From Micractinium sp. NFX-FRZ (lineage: Eukaryota; Chlorophyta; Trebouxiophyceae; Chlorellales; Chlorellaceae): a DNA stretch of 64,000 nt. Location of the stretch: positions 1 through 64,000 of the forward strand of contig JAPTJF010000051.1 of assembly GCA_029339195.1 (NCBI GenBank), read 5' to 3'. The notes below the pieces were generated by a model, which did no database searches, was not told the DNA's origin, and worked only from the letters and a program-made list of their open reading frames with translations. How positions within the stretch are numbered: the first letter of the stretch is position 1; every line of letters starts with the position of its first letter. Below are positions 49,150 through 61,200 of this stretch, one piece after another. The position numbers were made by a program, and so were the translations under genes.

Positions 49150-49868
49150 TGCGCACGGCAGCGGCAGCAGCACTGCCACGAAGCGCTTGCCGCGCAGGGC
49201 CGCCACGTCTTTTCTGCATTGCTATTCTTTGCTCCTGCGCTCAATGGCGGTCGTTTTGATCGAGACTGCATTTGTGAAATTGACTGTGGAGCATGCACCC
49301 ACCCCCGCTTGGCCACCGCATGTTGCCCAGGCGGCCTGGCGGAGCGGTGCTTCTGAGCTGGTCAGATTGAAGAACTGGCTTCACCCTTTCTGACATCCAA
49401 ATAGTGCTGTCGGTGACTAGACCTGCCGCTGGGGCCACAGCAGGCGGGTCAGGGCCAGCGAAGTGCACGGCTCCTGTGGGCTACCTTGCGAGCAGCAAGT
49501 GGGAATGTCCCTGCATCCATGCACCCGTCACCACGTACACCATTGCTTGGGCAGTAATTAGCTACAAAGTCACTGCCGGCATTGTTCGCCTTAGCAGCAC
49601 AGGCTGAGTGCGCTTCGGCGGGGCAGCGCCAGCTCAGCGCCGCTCCTTTTGCAGCTGGCACCATCTGAGCCTGCTGCATTGAATGCCACCTCAATCTCAC
49701 TGTTTACATCTACACACATCCCAATTTGGACGGCATTGCGCTACAGCCTCGGCAACCGCCCGCCTCGGACGGCGCGGGAAGTCAGTGGGCCGCCCCGCTG
49801 CTGCCAGGACACATCGGCGAGTGTATTGGAGCTCACAGCAGCGGCCGGAGGTGCCGGCCGTTTGAGCC
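49150..49868 (+). other. Intergenic region
   Basis: No gene is seen. The region is less GC-rich around 49520-49760 and should hold the 3' UTR of the previous gene and the promoter of the following ankyrin pseudogene. Confidence 0.5.
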
Positions 49869-52800
49869 ATGGCGGATGCGGTTGCCGCCCAGCAGGCCGG
49901 TGGTCAGCAGCAGCAAGAGCAGGAGAGCACGCCGGCCCTCTTCTACGCGGTGGCGTTCCGGGACCTGAGGGCGGTCCAGGCGGCCCTGGCGGCGCCGCGG
50001 TATGCCTGGGAGGAGGAGGCGGCCCTGCACCTGGCGGCAGCCAGCAATTTCGCAGAGGCCATCCCGCTGCTTCTTGCCGCCGGCGCGGGGCTCGACGGCC
50101 ACAGCGAGCAGTACCTGCGCTATGCCAGGTACCTGGACGAGCCGCTACAGGTACACCTTCCGCTTTGCTGAACTGGCAGCGGGCATTGGCAGCTGGCCGC
50201 CAGCTGTTCGCCACAGCAAACCCGCGCTGCTGTGGGTGCTGTGCATTGCGCCTCCGAGCAGCTGCGTTTTTTTTGTAATCCTCATTGCCCGCCTGCCTGC
50301 TGCCCTGCAGAAAGAAGCGCAGCGTTTGGTGAAGGACGCTGAGATGCGCACTCCGCTGGAGCAGGCGGCACAGCAGGGCCATCTGGAAGCCGCTCGGCAG
50401 CTGCTGGCTGGCGGGGCTCGGCTGCACTCGGCCCACTTGGGTGCGCTCTCCCGCATGCGGAAGCTGGAGAGGATGCCGAACAGCTGGCAGCGGCAAGGAA
50501 CATGCTGGACAGCTTGCTGGCGGCAGCTCCGGCGGCGGCGGCGGCGGCGCCGCCGCAGGGAGATGGGCAGGCACCAGCAGCTGCCGAGGGCGACTTGCAG
50601 TGGAATGCCGGCACGCTGAGCTGCGCGCTGCAGGCCCTGCTGCACGACTGGCCGGCGCCGGGCGACCCTCGGCGGGACTCGCTGGCCCGGCTGCTGAAGC
50701 TGCACAGGGAGGGCGCCCTGTACGACGGCAGGCAGGGGCCTGACCTGATCATGCAGGCAGTGGAGGAGGAGCAGCCAGGCATCACTGTGGGCCATGTGGC
50801 TCTCACGCAACTGTGGGCTGCTGCGCCCGCTCTGGCCCGCCTGACTCTAATGGATCTGGCAGCTGACGTGTGCCTGCACCCTGACGGCGAGGCGGCGCTG
50901 GGGTGGCTGCTCTCCCGCCCCCTCCCGCGTGACTTGCTGTGTGGGCACGCAGGCCGCTGGGAGCACGACTGGGAGCGGGCGTACCAGAAGTGGCGGCAGG
51001 CCGACCCACAGCAGCGGGGGCAGCTGCCATGCGGCGGCCCTGGGTGCACACCCGACGCCGCCTCGCTCGCGCTGGCGTGTGCTGCTGTCGCCAGGAGCTA
51101 CCGCGGCACCTCCTGGCCCCTCACACGGGGGCCACCATCAACGTGCACACATTCAACAGCCTGATCTGGGTCTCCCGGAAGGACTGCTCCTTTGCGGTGC
51201 ACGGCCTGCCGCACCTGGCGGCTGCCACCGGGGGGCGGCTGCCGTGCCTGCCTGAGGGCAGCATGCAGCCCAGCTAGGACCCCGTCTTCAACTGCCTGGC
51301 GCTGCACGCCTACCAGCAGCAGAGGGTGGGTGGGGGTGGGGGCTGGATGACTGTGCGCTGGGCTGGAGGGCTGACTGGAGCAAGGGGCACCTGCTGCTGC
51401 TGCTGCTGCTGCTGCTGGGCATTTGAATCCTGGCGTGTGTGTTTCGAAAGCAGAACAGCTGGTTGTGCATGCTGCCCAACTGCCTGGCGCTGTGGGTGCA
51501 CCAGCTTGCATGCTCTGGGGCGGCCTCAACTCGCCCGTCTGCCGTCTTTGTTCCTGCCGCCACGCAGCTTGGCGACGCTGCCGATGCCGCGGCACGCGAG
51601 GCCGTCCACACCCGCTTCATGACCATCATGGAGACGCTGCTGGGCATCGCCTTTCGCCCCACCCCCCTGTTTGACAGCGCAGTCCTGCCAGATGGCAGCC
51701 TGCGGCAGGGGTACGCGCCCCAGGAGGCGCCGCTGCAGGAGTGGGAAGTGGGCGGCACCAACAGGTGGGTGCACAAGCCAGCGGGCCCGTGCCTCTCTGT
51801 GTTGCTTGCTGGCAGGATGGGGCCCAGGCGGCACCGCTGACTCCTTCCCTGGACGGGAGGCCCCCTGCCCGGCCACAGGTGGCTGGGCACTCTTTGCTGC
51901 CAGCGCTTTTAGGTGTGGGCCGAAGGCCCGCGCCTGGCAGGCACAGACCCCCTTACTGGTCACACATGCCCCGCCTTTGGCCCCGGCATCTGCCTGGTAG
52001 CTGGCCTCAGATGCAAGAGCAGGCCCGCCCTACGCCCTCTGCATTCAGCGTACTGGGCCCTTGTGGTTGACATCCGCCCTCCTTATGTTCTATTACATTA
52101 CGTGTTCTCCTTACGTCTGCCACCCAACCTCCCCTGGCCCTCCGCAGATGGCTGTGGCTGGCAGCCTGGCAGCCGCGCTGGGCCCCCGACACCCACGCCC
52201 GCTTCCCGCCAGCCCTGCGCGCCGCCGCCCGCACCCTGCTGCTCATCGCCGCCCGCGCCCGCAGGCAGGCAGCCTTCTCGGCACGCTGCAGCAGCCACAA
52301 TGCAGCAGTCCGGAAAGTCAAGAACGTCTCGCTGCCGCGCTGGCCCGGCTCCCCCAGCACGCTCACCCAATTCCCGCCTGGGGAGCGCAATGCAGTGCAC
52401 TCCCTCCTTGTCCTTGCTGCCCGCAAGGCGGCCGCCAGCAAGTGCCCGGCACTGTCCTCCCGCAGCCGCGCCGCAGCCGCAAAGCGCGCCAGGGACGCGT
52501 CACCGCTGCGCTGGTGCGTGCGGGTCATGGGTGCCTCCTGCTCTCCCCCAAGGGTGCCGTACGGCCTGCATGGCTCCACTTCCCTCAAGTTGTTCATCAT
52601 CATGCACAGGGGAGTGCGGAAGTGCTGGCAGCTGAAGTGAAGCAGCTGGCAGCATTGCATTTGTGCGAGTGGCAGGTGGGCGCGGCAGCAACCTCCGGTG
52701 CTGTCCCCGGTCCGACCCTCGCCCCTCCCTCCCCTGCTGCCCCTCCCCGCCAGGCTGCCACCTGAGCTGCTGCACCGCATCCTGGAGGAATCTGCCTACC

Positions 52801-52904
52801 CGCTGTCCAGCTGGGCACCGCAGCTGCAGCAGTCAGCACGGCAGCAGCAGCGGCGGCAGGGGACTGCGGCAGCGCCACAGGTGCAGGAGGCAGCGCCAGC
52901 CTGA
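49869..52904 (+). pseudogene. Broken paralogue of the ankyrin/F-box-like gene (two frameshifts and one nonsense codon)
   Basis: Exons match the intact gene at 45101-47701: 49869-50150, 50311-51325, 51568-51764, 52148-52513, 52754-52904. Exon 2 is damaged. Near 50450-50455 the frame slips by one missing base (GALSRM... to HAEAGEDAEQLAAARN). A second one-base slip lies between about 51090 and 51115, before GATINVHTFN. A TAG at 51275-51277 replaces the Trp codon of QPGWDP. Phases at all splice sites still agree once two single-base losses are assumed, and exons 1, 3, 4 and 5 are intact, so it is either a young pseudogene or carries sequencing errors. The shared signature blocks are TPLEQAAQQGHLEAARQLL, WNAGTLSCALQALLHDW and LPPELLHRILEESAYPLSSW. 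Exon 4 has an internal duplication around RFPPALRAAARTLLLIAARA / QFPPGERNAVHSLLVLAARK. A (CTG)n run sits in intron 2 (51391-51418). Confidence 0.7.
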
Positions 52905-53770
52905 GTGGCTGCTGCTCTCCTTGCAAGGCCCGCGGGCAGAGGGACGCTTCATGATTACAACCAGCTTGGGACCTGAGGGGGGGGGTGTGAGGTTGGCAGA
53001 AAATGAGCTCTGAAGCTGCCATGTGCAGTTTGTACACAGCTCAGGCAGCTAGCCTGTTGTAAAGAATCTGATGGTTGCGAAGCAATGCAGTTCCAAGAGA
53101 CAAGGATGCACCAGTTGGCCCGGGTTGTGTGGCGGTTGCCCACCCACAACCGGCGCTTGCTCATCATTGCAAGCTGCTGCCCCACAGCTGCTGCCTGCCT
53201 CCCGGCGCGTGCATCAGCAGCCACCAGGCCAATGGCCCTGCTTGCAGTTGGCTGCCACTCCTTCTGTACCCCAGCATGCCGCAGCACCAACGCTCAGCAA
53301 CCTGCGAGCAACCTGCTAGCACCGCCTACTACATACGACCTTGTCACTTGTAAAAGTGATCGCACAGCCTGCCCAGGGTGTAGAGCCCTTAACCACCTGT
53401 CCAAGTGAGTGTCAGTTACAGGAGTCGAGCTGGGGCAGCAGTGGCATATCGACTCGCAGCTGCGCTCTCCCTGGCGGCGTCAGCCGCCAGCTGAGGAGCG
53501 CCACGCGCTGCCAGCACCGCTGCGCCCGCTGACACACCATCTGTGGGATGCATTGGCTCAAAGCACATGGGGCAGCAGCTGCAGGCTGTGCGCCATGCCA
53601 CGGCGTTGTGATGTACGCCGTATGCTACGGTTGAAGACATACACGCCATGCCGCTCACAGTCACGCCGCAGCTCCGTCACACGCTCACAGGTGGCGGGCG
53701 GGGTAGGACGGCGCGCCGCCGTACCGCTGCCCCCCATGGAGGTCGCAGTACAGCTGCAGTACCATCCGCC
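52905..53770. other. Convergent 3' regions of ankyrin pseudogene and uS5m
   Basis: TGTAA at 53058-53062 and 53349-53353 could serve the plus-strand unit. TTACA at 53416-53420 reads TGTAA on the minus strand, 350 bases after the uS5m stop. No gene is seen. Confidence 0.5.
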
Positions 53771-56700
53771 TCACCCGCGCAGGTTGCGGTACCGCCCGGG
53801 CGGCATCTTCACCACAAAGCTGCCCCGCTGCGCCGCCTCGGCCTCGATCTGCTCTTCCGTCCGCATCTTGTCAAACGCCTTGAACAGGCACTTGACTGCG
53901 AGGGGGAAAAAAGGGAGGGAGGGAGAGGGCAATGCTGTTGGGGTGGGAGGAAGCAAGGGCACAGCGGGCGACCTCTCCCTCTCCCTCACCCCAACAGGAA
54001 TTCAGCAAGCTGCCCTGCGCCCCATCCACAGGACTCCCAACCCCACCCCCACCCCCCAGACAAGCCTCAAGTGGCGCCCCGCTCTCTCACCTGCATTGCG
54101 CACGTTGCGCGAGCCGTGCTGCTTGATGCCCACGTCGTGGATGCCCGCCATCTTGCAGATCTCGCGCAGCAGGGCGTTGGCCATGATGCCATTGCCGCTG
54201 GCCTTGGGGTACAGCGTGAGCTTGACCTGCAGGCAGATATATGGATAGCAAAAGGTTGGCAGGTGGGCTCGACCTAGGAAGAAAGAGATAGGAAGAGCTG
54301 GCCTTGGGGTACAGCGTGAGCTTGACCTGGTGTGTGAGAGGAGGTGGGAAGGAAGGGCGAGATGGTGAGGTCGACCTGTGAAGAAAGAGAGAGGAAGGAT
54401 CAGCTGGCCTTGGGGTACAGGGGCGAGCTTGACCGGCGGGGGGGAGAAAGGAAGCACAGATGTGTGTTTGAAAGAGAGGCGGTGGACGCAATCGCTTGCA
54501 GGCAAGCTGGACCGATACACAGGGGAAGGGTAATGTTCATGGGAGGGCGAGGCTGTATGGGTGACAGCGCCCACAAGCAGGACGACGTAGCCACTGGCAG
54601 TAGGTCTGCCAGCAGACCTTGGGCATCCGGTTCATCCGCTCATACGCTGCCTGCTGTGCTGGTGCCAGCTCAGCAAAGCTCTCCCAACCTCCCTCACATC
54701 TGCCCGCCTACATGCAAGACGTGTCCTACCTGCCCAAACTTGCTCTTGATGGGCTCCGGGATGGTGTGGTCGGCGTAGCGCGGCACCGGGAAGAGGTTGC
54801 GGCAGGCGCGGAGGTATGCCTTGTTGACCGCATCGTTCACCTCGCCAGCCTTGCCCTGCCCCCACCCAAGCACGCCGTTGCCGTTGCCGACCACGACCAT
54901 GCAGCTGTTGGGGGGTGGAGGGGGGTGGAGGGAGGGGGACAAGGTGGGGAGGTGTGAGAGTGCGTGAGAGGGTGCTGAGGCGGGCTGGAGGCGAGAGTGC
55001 GGGTGGATGCAGCAGGTGACCAAGCAAGGCTTTACAGCGTTGGCGTGACACTGTCCGCCCTGACTCTTGTGGCGTGTGCAGCGTCAGTGGCGATAGCAGC
55101 AGTCATGCAGCAACCCCAGCAGTGGGGACATAGCATTTGCGGCAGCAGCAGCGCCCACGGTACCGCTATAAACATCAAACATGTCGCCCACGGTACCGCT
55201 CACCCGTAGCGGTACAGGCCGCCCGTGCTGGTTCCCTTGCAGGTGCGGTTCACGTCCACTACCTGGAAAGGGGAAGGGTCTCAGGCAGCAGTGAGGCACA
55301 TGGAGGGCGGGGGCGAATGCACAGCAGGCAGAGGGAGGGGGGTCAGCAAGAGAAAGGGGGAGCTCAGGAGTTGGGCAGGCACGGCATGGTACAGAGGAGA
55401 GTGTGGGGAAGTGCAGGGCGCATGCACTGACAGTGGCCGTGGGGCCCGCTGTTTGCACAAGCCTGTGCACATAGCACACCGCATAGCACAGCGCAAGCCT
55501 GCGCGCACAGCACAGCGGCGAGCCCCGCCGGTGCAGACCTCTGTGCGGCACTTGATCGGCGCCACAGCACAGCGCACAGCACAGCGCATTGTCTCGGCAC
55601 AACACAACCGATCGCAGCACAGCAGGGCATGGGGCTCAGTGCACCCTCCTAGAATGACCTCAGTGCCCGCTCACCTTCATTCGGAAGTCGGCGGGCGGCT
55701 GGTACTGCTCCTGGATCGCCTGCCACTCAGCCATGGCCGCAGGGTCAACCCGCATGATCTCACCGCTCAGCAGCTTGTCCAGCACAACACTGCATACAGC
55801 GGCATGAAAATAACAGTCAACACCAGGCATGTATAAATAGAGGCATTGACATAGGGAGGGAAGGGGGCGCCACGCCACGAGCTTCCCCCCCTCAGCCAGC
55901 TTGGCTTCCTTCCAGCACAACACTGCCAACAGGTGGGCAGCCATTGAGAGACGGTGAGAGGCAGCAAGAGCAGCGCACGCAGACACCAGCAGACTTCAAG
56001 GCGTGGGCAGCATGCTGCCTCCCCGTCTGCCGCCTGCACCCCTGCCAGAGAGACCCGCTCAAGGGTGGTGGCCCGGGTGCAGGCAGCACGCCACCTCAGC
56101 AGCAGCACGTCCATAGCATACCACCCTCCATCTGCACCCACCCTTGTTCCGCCCTCCCACCCTTCTTATTGTCAAAACCCGGGGCGCAGGCAGCACCCCA
56201 TCTCCGCAGCAGCAGCACGCACTGGGCAGCACCTGACCGGGCCAACTGTTGACACCAGCACCGAAGCGCCCACCCAAGCCCGCCGCTCTCACCGGCGCGA
56301 TCCGGGGCGCAGGCCTGCCAGCATGCCCTTGAGGTTGAGCTCCTCCACCTGATCCAGCTCATCGGGGGTGGACACCTGCGCACATATGGCAGGCACAGGC
56401 ACAAGCACAGGCATGGATGATAACACCGGGGGATGTCTAAAGAGTGCGCACACGATACTGCACGGGACGGAGGGGTGAGCGCCCTCGAGTGGCGGTGGCA
56501 GCTGCTGCGGTGGGGTGGGCAGCTGGCCGGGTGGTTGAGAGGCCCTGCCAACACTCCCTTGTGCATCGCAAAGCCCGGCCTGGCACTGAGCAGATACAAT
56601 GGGGAGGGCAGCCGGGTCATGGTGCACGCTTCTCCCCGTTTGTGCTTGCGATCTACGGCGCGTGGTTACGCAGCCAGGATGCCACCCTGCTTGGGCATCC

Positions 56701-57914
56701 AAGCCTCCAAACCAACCAGGCGAGCGTTTGCTCCGCTTTCACTCCCACACCTGGCCCCACAGCCCAAGCCATAGCGGGCGGCAGGCACCCCTGCTTACCC
56801 GCAGCGCCTCCTCATCCAGCTCCACCTCCACTTCCTCATCCTCTCCTTGGCTCTCCTCCCCATCGCTGCCGCCGCCCTCCAGCGGTGCATCGGGGGCAGC
56901 GTACCGCCCGCCCTCGCCGCGGTACTGCTCCACCCCTGCCGCTGCGCCCGCCTGCTGCCGCCCATCAAAGAAGCTGCAGTCCCGCAGGAACAGGAGAAGG
57001 TGGGGAGTCGGACGGGCACTGGTGGAAGGGGGGGCGGGCAGGCAGGCAAGGCGGGCGCGTGGTGCCGATTTTGAAACAAGACGTAGAAGAAAGGGTGGCT
57101 GGGCAGTGGTGTGGGTGTCGCACAGCAGGCAACGAGGGAGGGAGACAGGCGGGCAGGCTTGCGGGACAATGGGGCCCCCGACGGCAGGGGCACAGTGTGA
57201 GGCGCAAGTGAGGGGAGTCAGGCACACCCCCGTTCCCAGCAGCGTCGTTTATAGCATGCCAGTAAGCCGCCTCCGCTGCTCCCTGTCCGCAGCCGGCCCA
57301 CATGCTGGCTCAAGCGGCGGCGTACCGTGCATCAGCTGCCGTGCAGCAGAACTGGCCTTGCGTCCGGCCCCATTGACGACCCGCAGCGGTCATTCTGCCA
57401 CAGTACAAGTGTTATTAAGTGATACATCCAGCCAGGCAGCCACCCACCTGTCTACAAACTGCGAGGCTGACGTGTCTTCCCGCCCCATGCTTTTCAGCAG
57501 GCCGCGGATGACGTGCTGCCGCTGCGCTGCCGCCTGCCCGCCCTCTCCCTCCTCCCCAGGCACTGCCTGGTCCTCCAGCTGCTCCTCTTCTGCTGCTGCC
57601 GCCAGCTTGCGGTCGATCAGCAGCTTGCGCTCGCTGTGCTTGAGCCTGTTGTGCCGCAGCCCCGGCTCCTCCTCGTCTGTATCGTCGTCGTCCTTCCGCC
57701 GCCGACCCGCCGCCGCCAGCCCTGCGCGCTGCTGGAGCTGGTGCCGCGGCTGCTGCTGAGCCAGCTGCGCCGGAAGGCTCAGCAGGGCGGAGAGCTGCCG
57801 CAGGGGGCCGCTGCCGCTGCTACTGCTGCTGCCAGAGCCGCATGCCTCCCAACCCAAAGGCTCCGCTGCCTGGACGGCCTGTCGGGCCGCTCGGAGCAGG
57901 CTAAGGCCACGCAT
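53771..57914 (-). CDS. Mitochondrial small-subunit ribosomal protein uS5 (uS5m)
   Basis: uS5 sits at the mRNA entry/decoding side of the small ribosomal subunit. Reading leftwards the exons are 57448-57914, 56799-56973, 56293-56375, 55675-55789, 55204-55262, 54730-54904, 54091-54226 and 53771-53895, 1335 bases, 444 aa. The conserved part is C-terminal: CMVVVGNGNGVLGWGQGKAG (S5 N-domain), RACRNLFPVPRYADHTIPEP, then VKLTLYPKASGNGIMANALL, KMAGIHDVGIKQHGSRNVRN (S5 C-domain) and the end MPPGRYRNLRG. The long N-terminal extension starts MRGLSLLRAARQAVQ, an amphipathic Arg-rich presequence, and then becomes acidic (DDDDTDEEE), as in mitochondrial uS5 proteins. Plastid location is less likely because the extension is long and acidic. 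It is divergent from eIF1A across about 320 bases. One intron carries a tandem repeat made from the exon edge. Confidence 0.85.
54198..54433 (-). repeat. Triplicated exon edge in a uS5m intron
   Basis: GGCCTTGGGGTACAGCGTGA followed by GCTTGACCTG occurs at 54199-54228 (the real exon start and acceptor), 54300-54329 and, altered, 54406-54434. The spacing of about 104 bases is shared by GACCT-GAAGAAAGAGA sequences between them, so a unit containing the exon edge was amplified in tandem. Confidence 0.85.
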
Positions 57915-58232
57915 GGCACTTCAGCAAGCCGTAAGCGGCCTCCTGTCAGGGGTACGCTGCCAGTGGCAGGGGAAGGATGAGGGGCTCGGCAGCGCGCGGG
58001 AGCGCTGGTGTAAGCTAGTTGAATTGCGACGTTGCTGATGTGCGGTGTGGGCATGCGATCTGCGAGGTGAGAAGCCAAGCTGCTATGTGCCACGTGCCAT
58101 TGTGCTTGCGAGAGCCTCCAGTGGCCCTGCTGGGGCCTGCCTCTCTCCTTTCGGTTGCCTGGCTTCTGCCCCTGCCTGTGCTACATTGCACAGCAAACCA
58201 GAGCAGAGCCTAGAAGCGCCACCTGCTCGACT
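57915..58232. promoter_or_regulatory. Shared divergent promoter region of uS5m and eIF1A
   Basis: Opposite start codons are 318 bases apart, nearly the same distance as between SF3B1 and UMP kinase. No TATA box is evident. Two translation genes (one mitochondrial, one cytosolic) share the region. Confidence 0.55.
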
Positions 58233-61200
58233 ATGCCCAAGAACAAGGGTGAGGGCTCCCACAGCCTGCTGCGCCCAGCCGTCGCGCAGTCCGCAGTCCG
58301 CCTGTCCGCATGCTGCCTCCAGGCGGCGGCGGCACGCTTCTCATCACCGCAGCGCCGGCCAGGGAGCCTCTACGACCTGCCTGAGACTCGGGGGCATGCT
58401 AGCATTGTGTAACGCATGTTTCAGGCGCTGTGGGGACGCAGCGGAGGCGCCGCCGGAGTTTTGAGCTGACCAGCCGCCGCCGCCGCCCGCCTGCCCGCCG
58501 CTTCTCTGTCGCCTGCAGGCAAGGGCGGCAAGAACCGCCGCAGGGGGAAGAACGACTCTGATGACAAGCGCGAGCTGATCTTCAAGGAAGACGGTGAGCC
58601 GGGGGCATCAGGAGCAGGACAGTTTGGGATGCGGCGGCGGCAGCAGCGGCAGCGGCAGTCGCACCGCGTCAGCCGCATTTGGGCCGAGGGCCTGGGTTGC
58701 GCACTGAAGCTTCGCCTTGGCCGTGTCTCACTGTGCAACACCCTCGTTCGACTCCCCTTGACGTGCAGGCCAGGGTGAGTCTGGATCCAGCGCCGGTGCC
58801 AGCTGACGAGGCCGACAGCTGTGGCGGTGCCAGCCGGACAGCTGGGGTGCACTGCTGGCCACTTCTCCTGGAGGGTTCAGCTGAGGCAGCAGGGCAGCTG
58901 CGCATAGACATTGAAATGGGGCCTTGCTGCAGCTCGGAGCAGGGACGCGCCCGGAATCCTGGCAAACCTTTTCTCCGTCAGCCTGCCGCAGCTACTGCCC
59001 TCCCGCACGCCGCCCTCTGGGTCTTTCCTGACAGCCCCCCCGCCCCCGCTTGCCCTGCTGGCCCCTCTGGCTCTCCCTGGGTGCTGCAGAGTATGCTCAG
59101 GTGCTGCGCATGCTGGGCAACGGCCGCCTGGAGGCGCACTGCATGGACGGAGTGAAGCGGCTGTGCCACATCCGCGGCAAGATGCGCAAGAAGGTGGGGC
59201 TGCTGCTGATCGCACAGGGACTTTGTGCATTGCCATGTGTGGCTTGAGTGCATTGCATGCACGGCGTCAAGCGGGCGCAACATGCTGGGCACGGCACGAT
59301 TGCGCAAGGTGCACTGTGCAGGGCAGGGCATCCTGGCTGCTGCTGCAGGGCGTTACGGTGGGCAGCTGGCAGCCCACACCGCGTGTGTTGCTGTGCGGCA
59401 GCGCAGCGGCGGCGGCTGGCACCCTGCAACAGCGCAGTGCAGGGCAGTGGGCATGGCCGGTGTGGCGACATGCGGCAGCGGGGCCTTAGCATGGCAGGCT
59501 GCCATGAGGAACTGGCATGTGTGTTCCTTGGTGCTGCAACCGTCGATCGCACCCATGCTGCATGTGGATTGGGGCGACACGGCCACCCCTTTTCTCGCCA
59601 CCACTGGCAGCTCCTGTGGTGCAAGCCCAGCAGGCCTGGCTGGGCTGGCTGGCGCCCCACTGTTTCCACGCCGGCGTGCCCGCCCTGTTTGCGTGTCCGC
59701 TGCCCCCTCACGCCACCCTTTTATCTCGCACGTCGTGTCTTGCGGTTTGACCACCCCCCCGGCTGTGTCCCAACCCGATCCACTGCAGGTGTGGGTGAAC
59801 ACGGGCGACATCGTGCTGGTGGGCCTGCGTGACTACCAGGACGAAAAGGCCGACGTCATCCTCAAGTGAGTGCGCTGTGCTGTGCATGCGGTGCATGCCG
59901 TGCTGTGCTGCTTTGACCACTGACATTCATCCTGATATTAGGGCGCTGTGCATGCCGTGCTGTGCTGCTTTGACCACTGACATTCATCCTGATATGAGGG
60001 CGCTGTGCATGCTGTGCTGCGCTGTGACTCTGCGCTGTGCTGTGCTGGCTACCAGCCGCCTGCAGATGCAGTGTGGTTTGGTGTGTGCCCGCAGTTGCAC
60101 ACATTAGAAGGGGCGCTGGCAGCTGGCGTGGGGGCGAGTGAAGCAGGGCGGGGAGGCATGGGGCGCTCGATGCGGCATGCATGGATTGAACATGAAGCGG
60201 CATCATAATCATCGTCATCATAATCATGGATTTGTCTCCGTCCTCTGCAGGTACATGGCCGATGAGGCGCGCTCCCTCAAGGCATACGGCGAGCTCCCCG
60301 AGAACAGTGAGTCAAACAATCAATCAATTACATTTAGGGTCCGTGGAGCCAGCAGGACTCAAGGGACGGAAAGGGACAGTTTAGTTTTGTGTATTAGTGA
60401 GTGCGGGGCTGCGGCAGGGGTTCTCCATCAAGCACCGCGCGGGCCGCATGCGTGTGCAAGCTTGCAAGCTGGTGCATGCGCCAGGTTTGCTCCAATTGAC
60501 GTGCCGAGCGTCTCCTGGCCTCGCAAATCACGTATGTTCGTTTGCACTTCAACTGGTGCCATGCCTGTCTCCTTCCCTGCCCCGCAGTCCGCGTGAACGA
60601 CACGGATGCGCTCCACATCAAACCGGCCTCCTGGCACTCATCCTATCGTCCCCCTGTGTGCCTGCCCTGCCCTCCCGCTTGCAGTCCGCGTGAACGACAC
60701 GGATGCGCTGAACGAGGAGGAGGGCGGCGAGAACGACGACTACATCGACTTTGATGACATCAGCGGTGAGCCCGGCTGCTGCCTGCCTGCTCTTGCTCGT
60801 TGCTGGGGCAGAGTGCAGGGTGTCTGGTGTGGGCAGGGCAGCGCTTTACTCGCCTTCGACGACGCCAGCGGTCAGCCCAGCCACTGCCTGCCTGCCTGCT
60901 CTTGCTCGTTGCTGGGGCAGAGTGCAGGGTGTCTGGTGTGGGCAGGGCAGCGCTACACTCGAGTTTGACGACATCAGCGGTCAGCCCAGCTACTGCCTGC
61001 CTGCTCATTGCTTGTTCATCAAGGGGCTCCAAGTACGGGTTTTGTGTTGTCTGGTGCGAGCACCAGGTGAGACGACATCCGCGGTGAGCTTGCCCGTCTG
61101 CTTTCTCTCTCGTTGCTGGGTCACAGTGCAGGGGTGCGGGGTGCCTGGTGTGGCAGCACTAGAATCGACTTTGATGACGCCAGCGGTCAGCCCGCCCACT

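Noticed and set aside
60588..60650. Alternative start of eIF1A exon 6 at the upstream copy
   Set aside because: The copied start diverges after GATGCGCT into a frame without the acidic eIF1A tail; the downstream copy at 60685 gives the family sequence.
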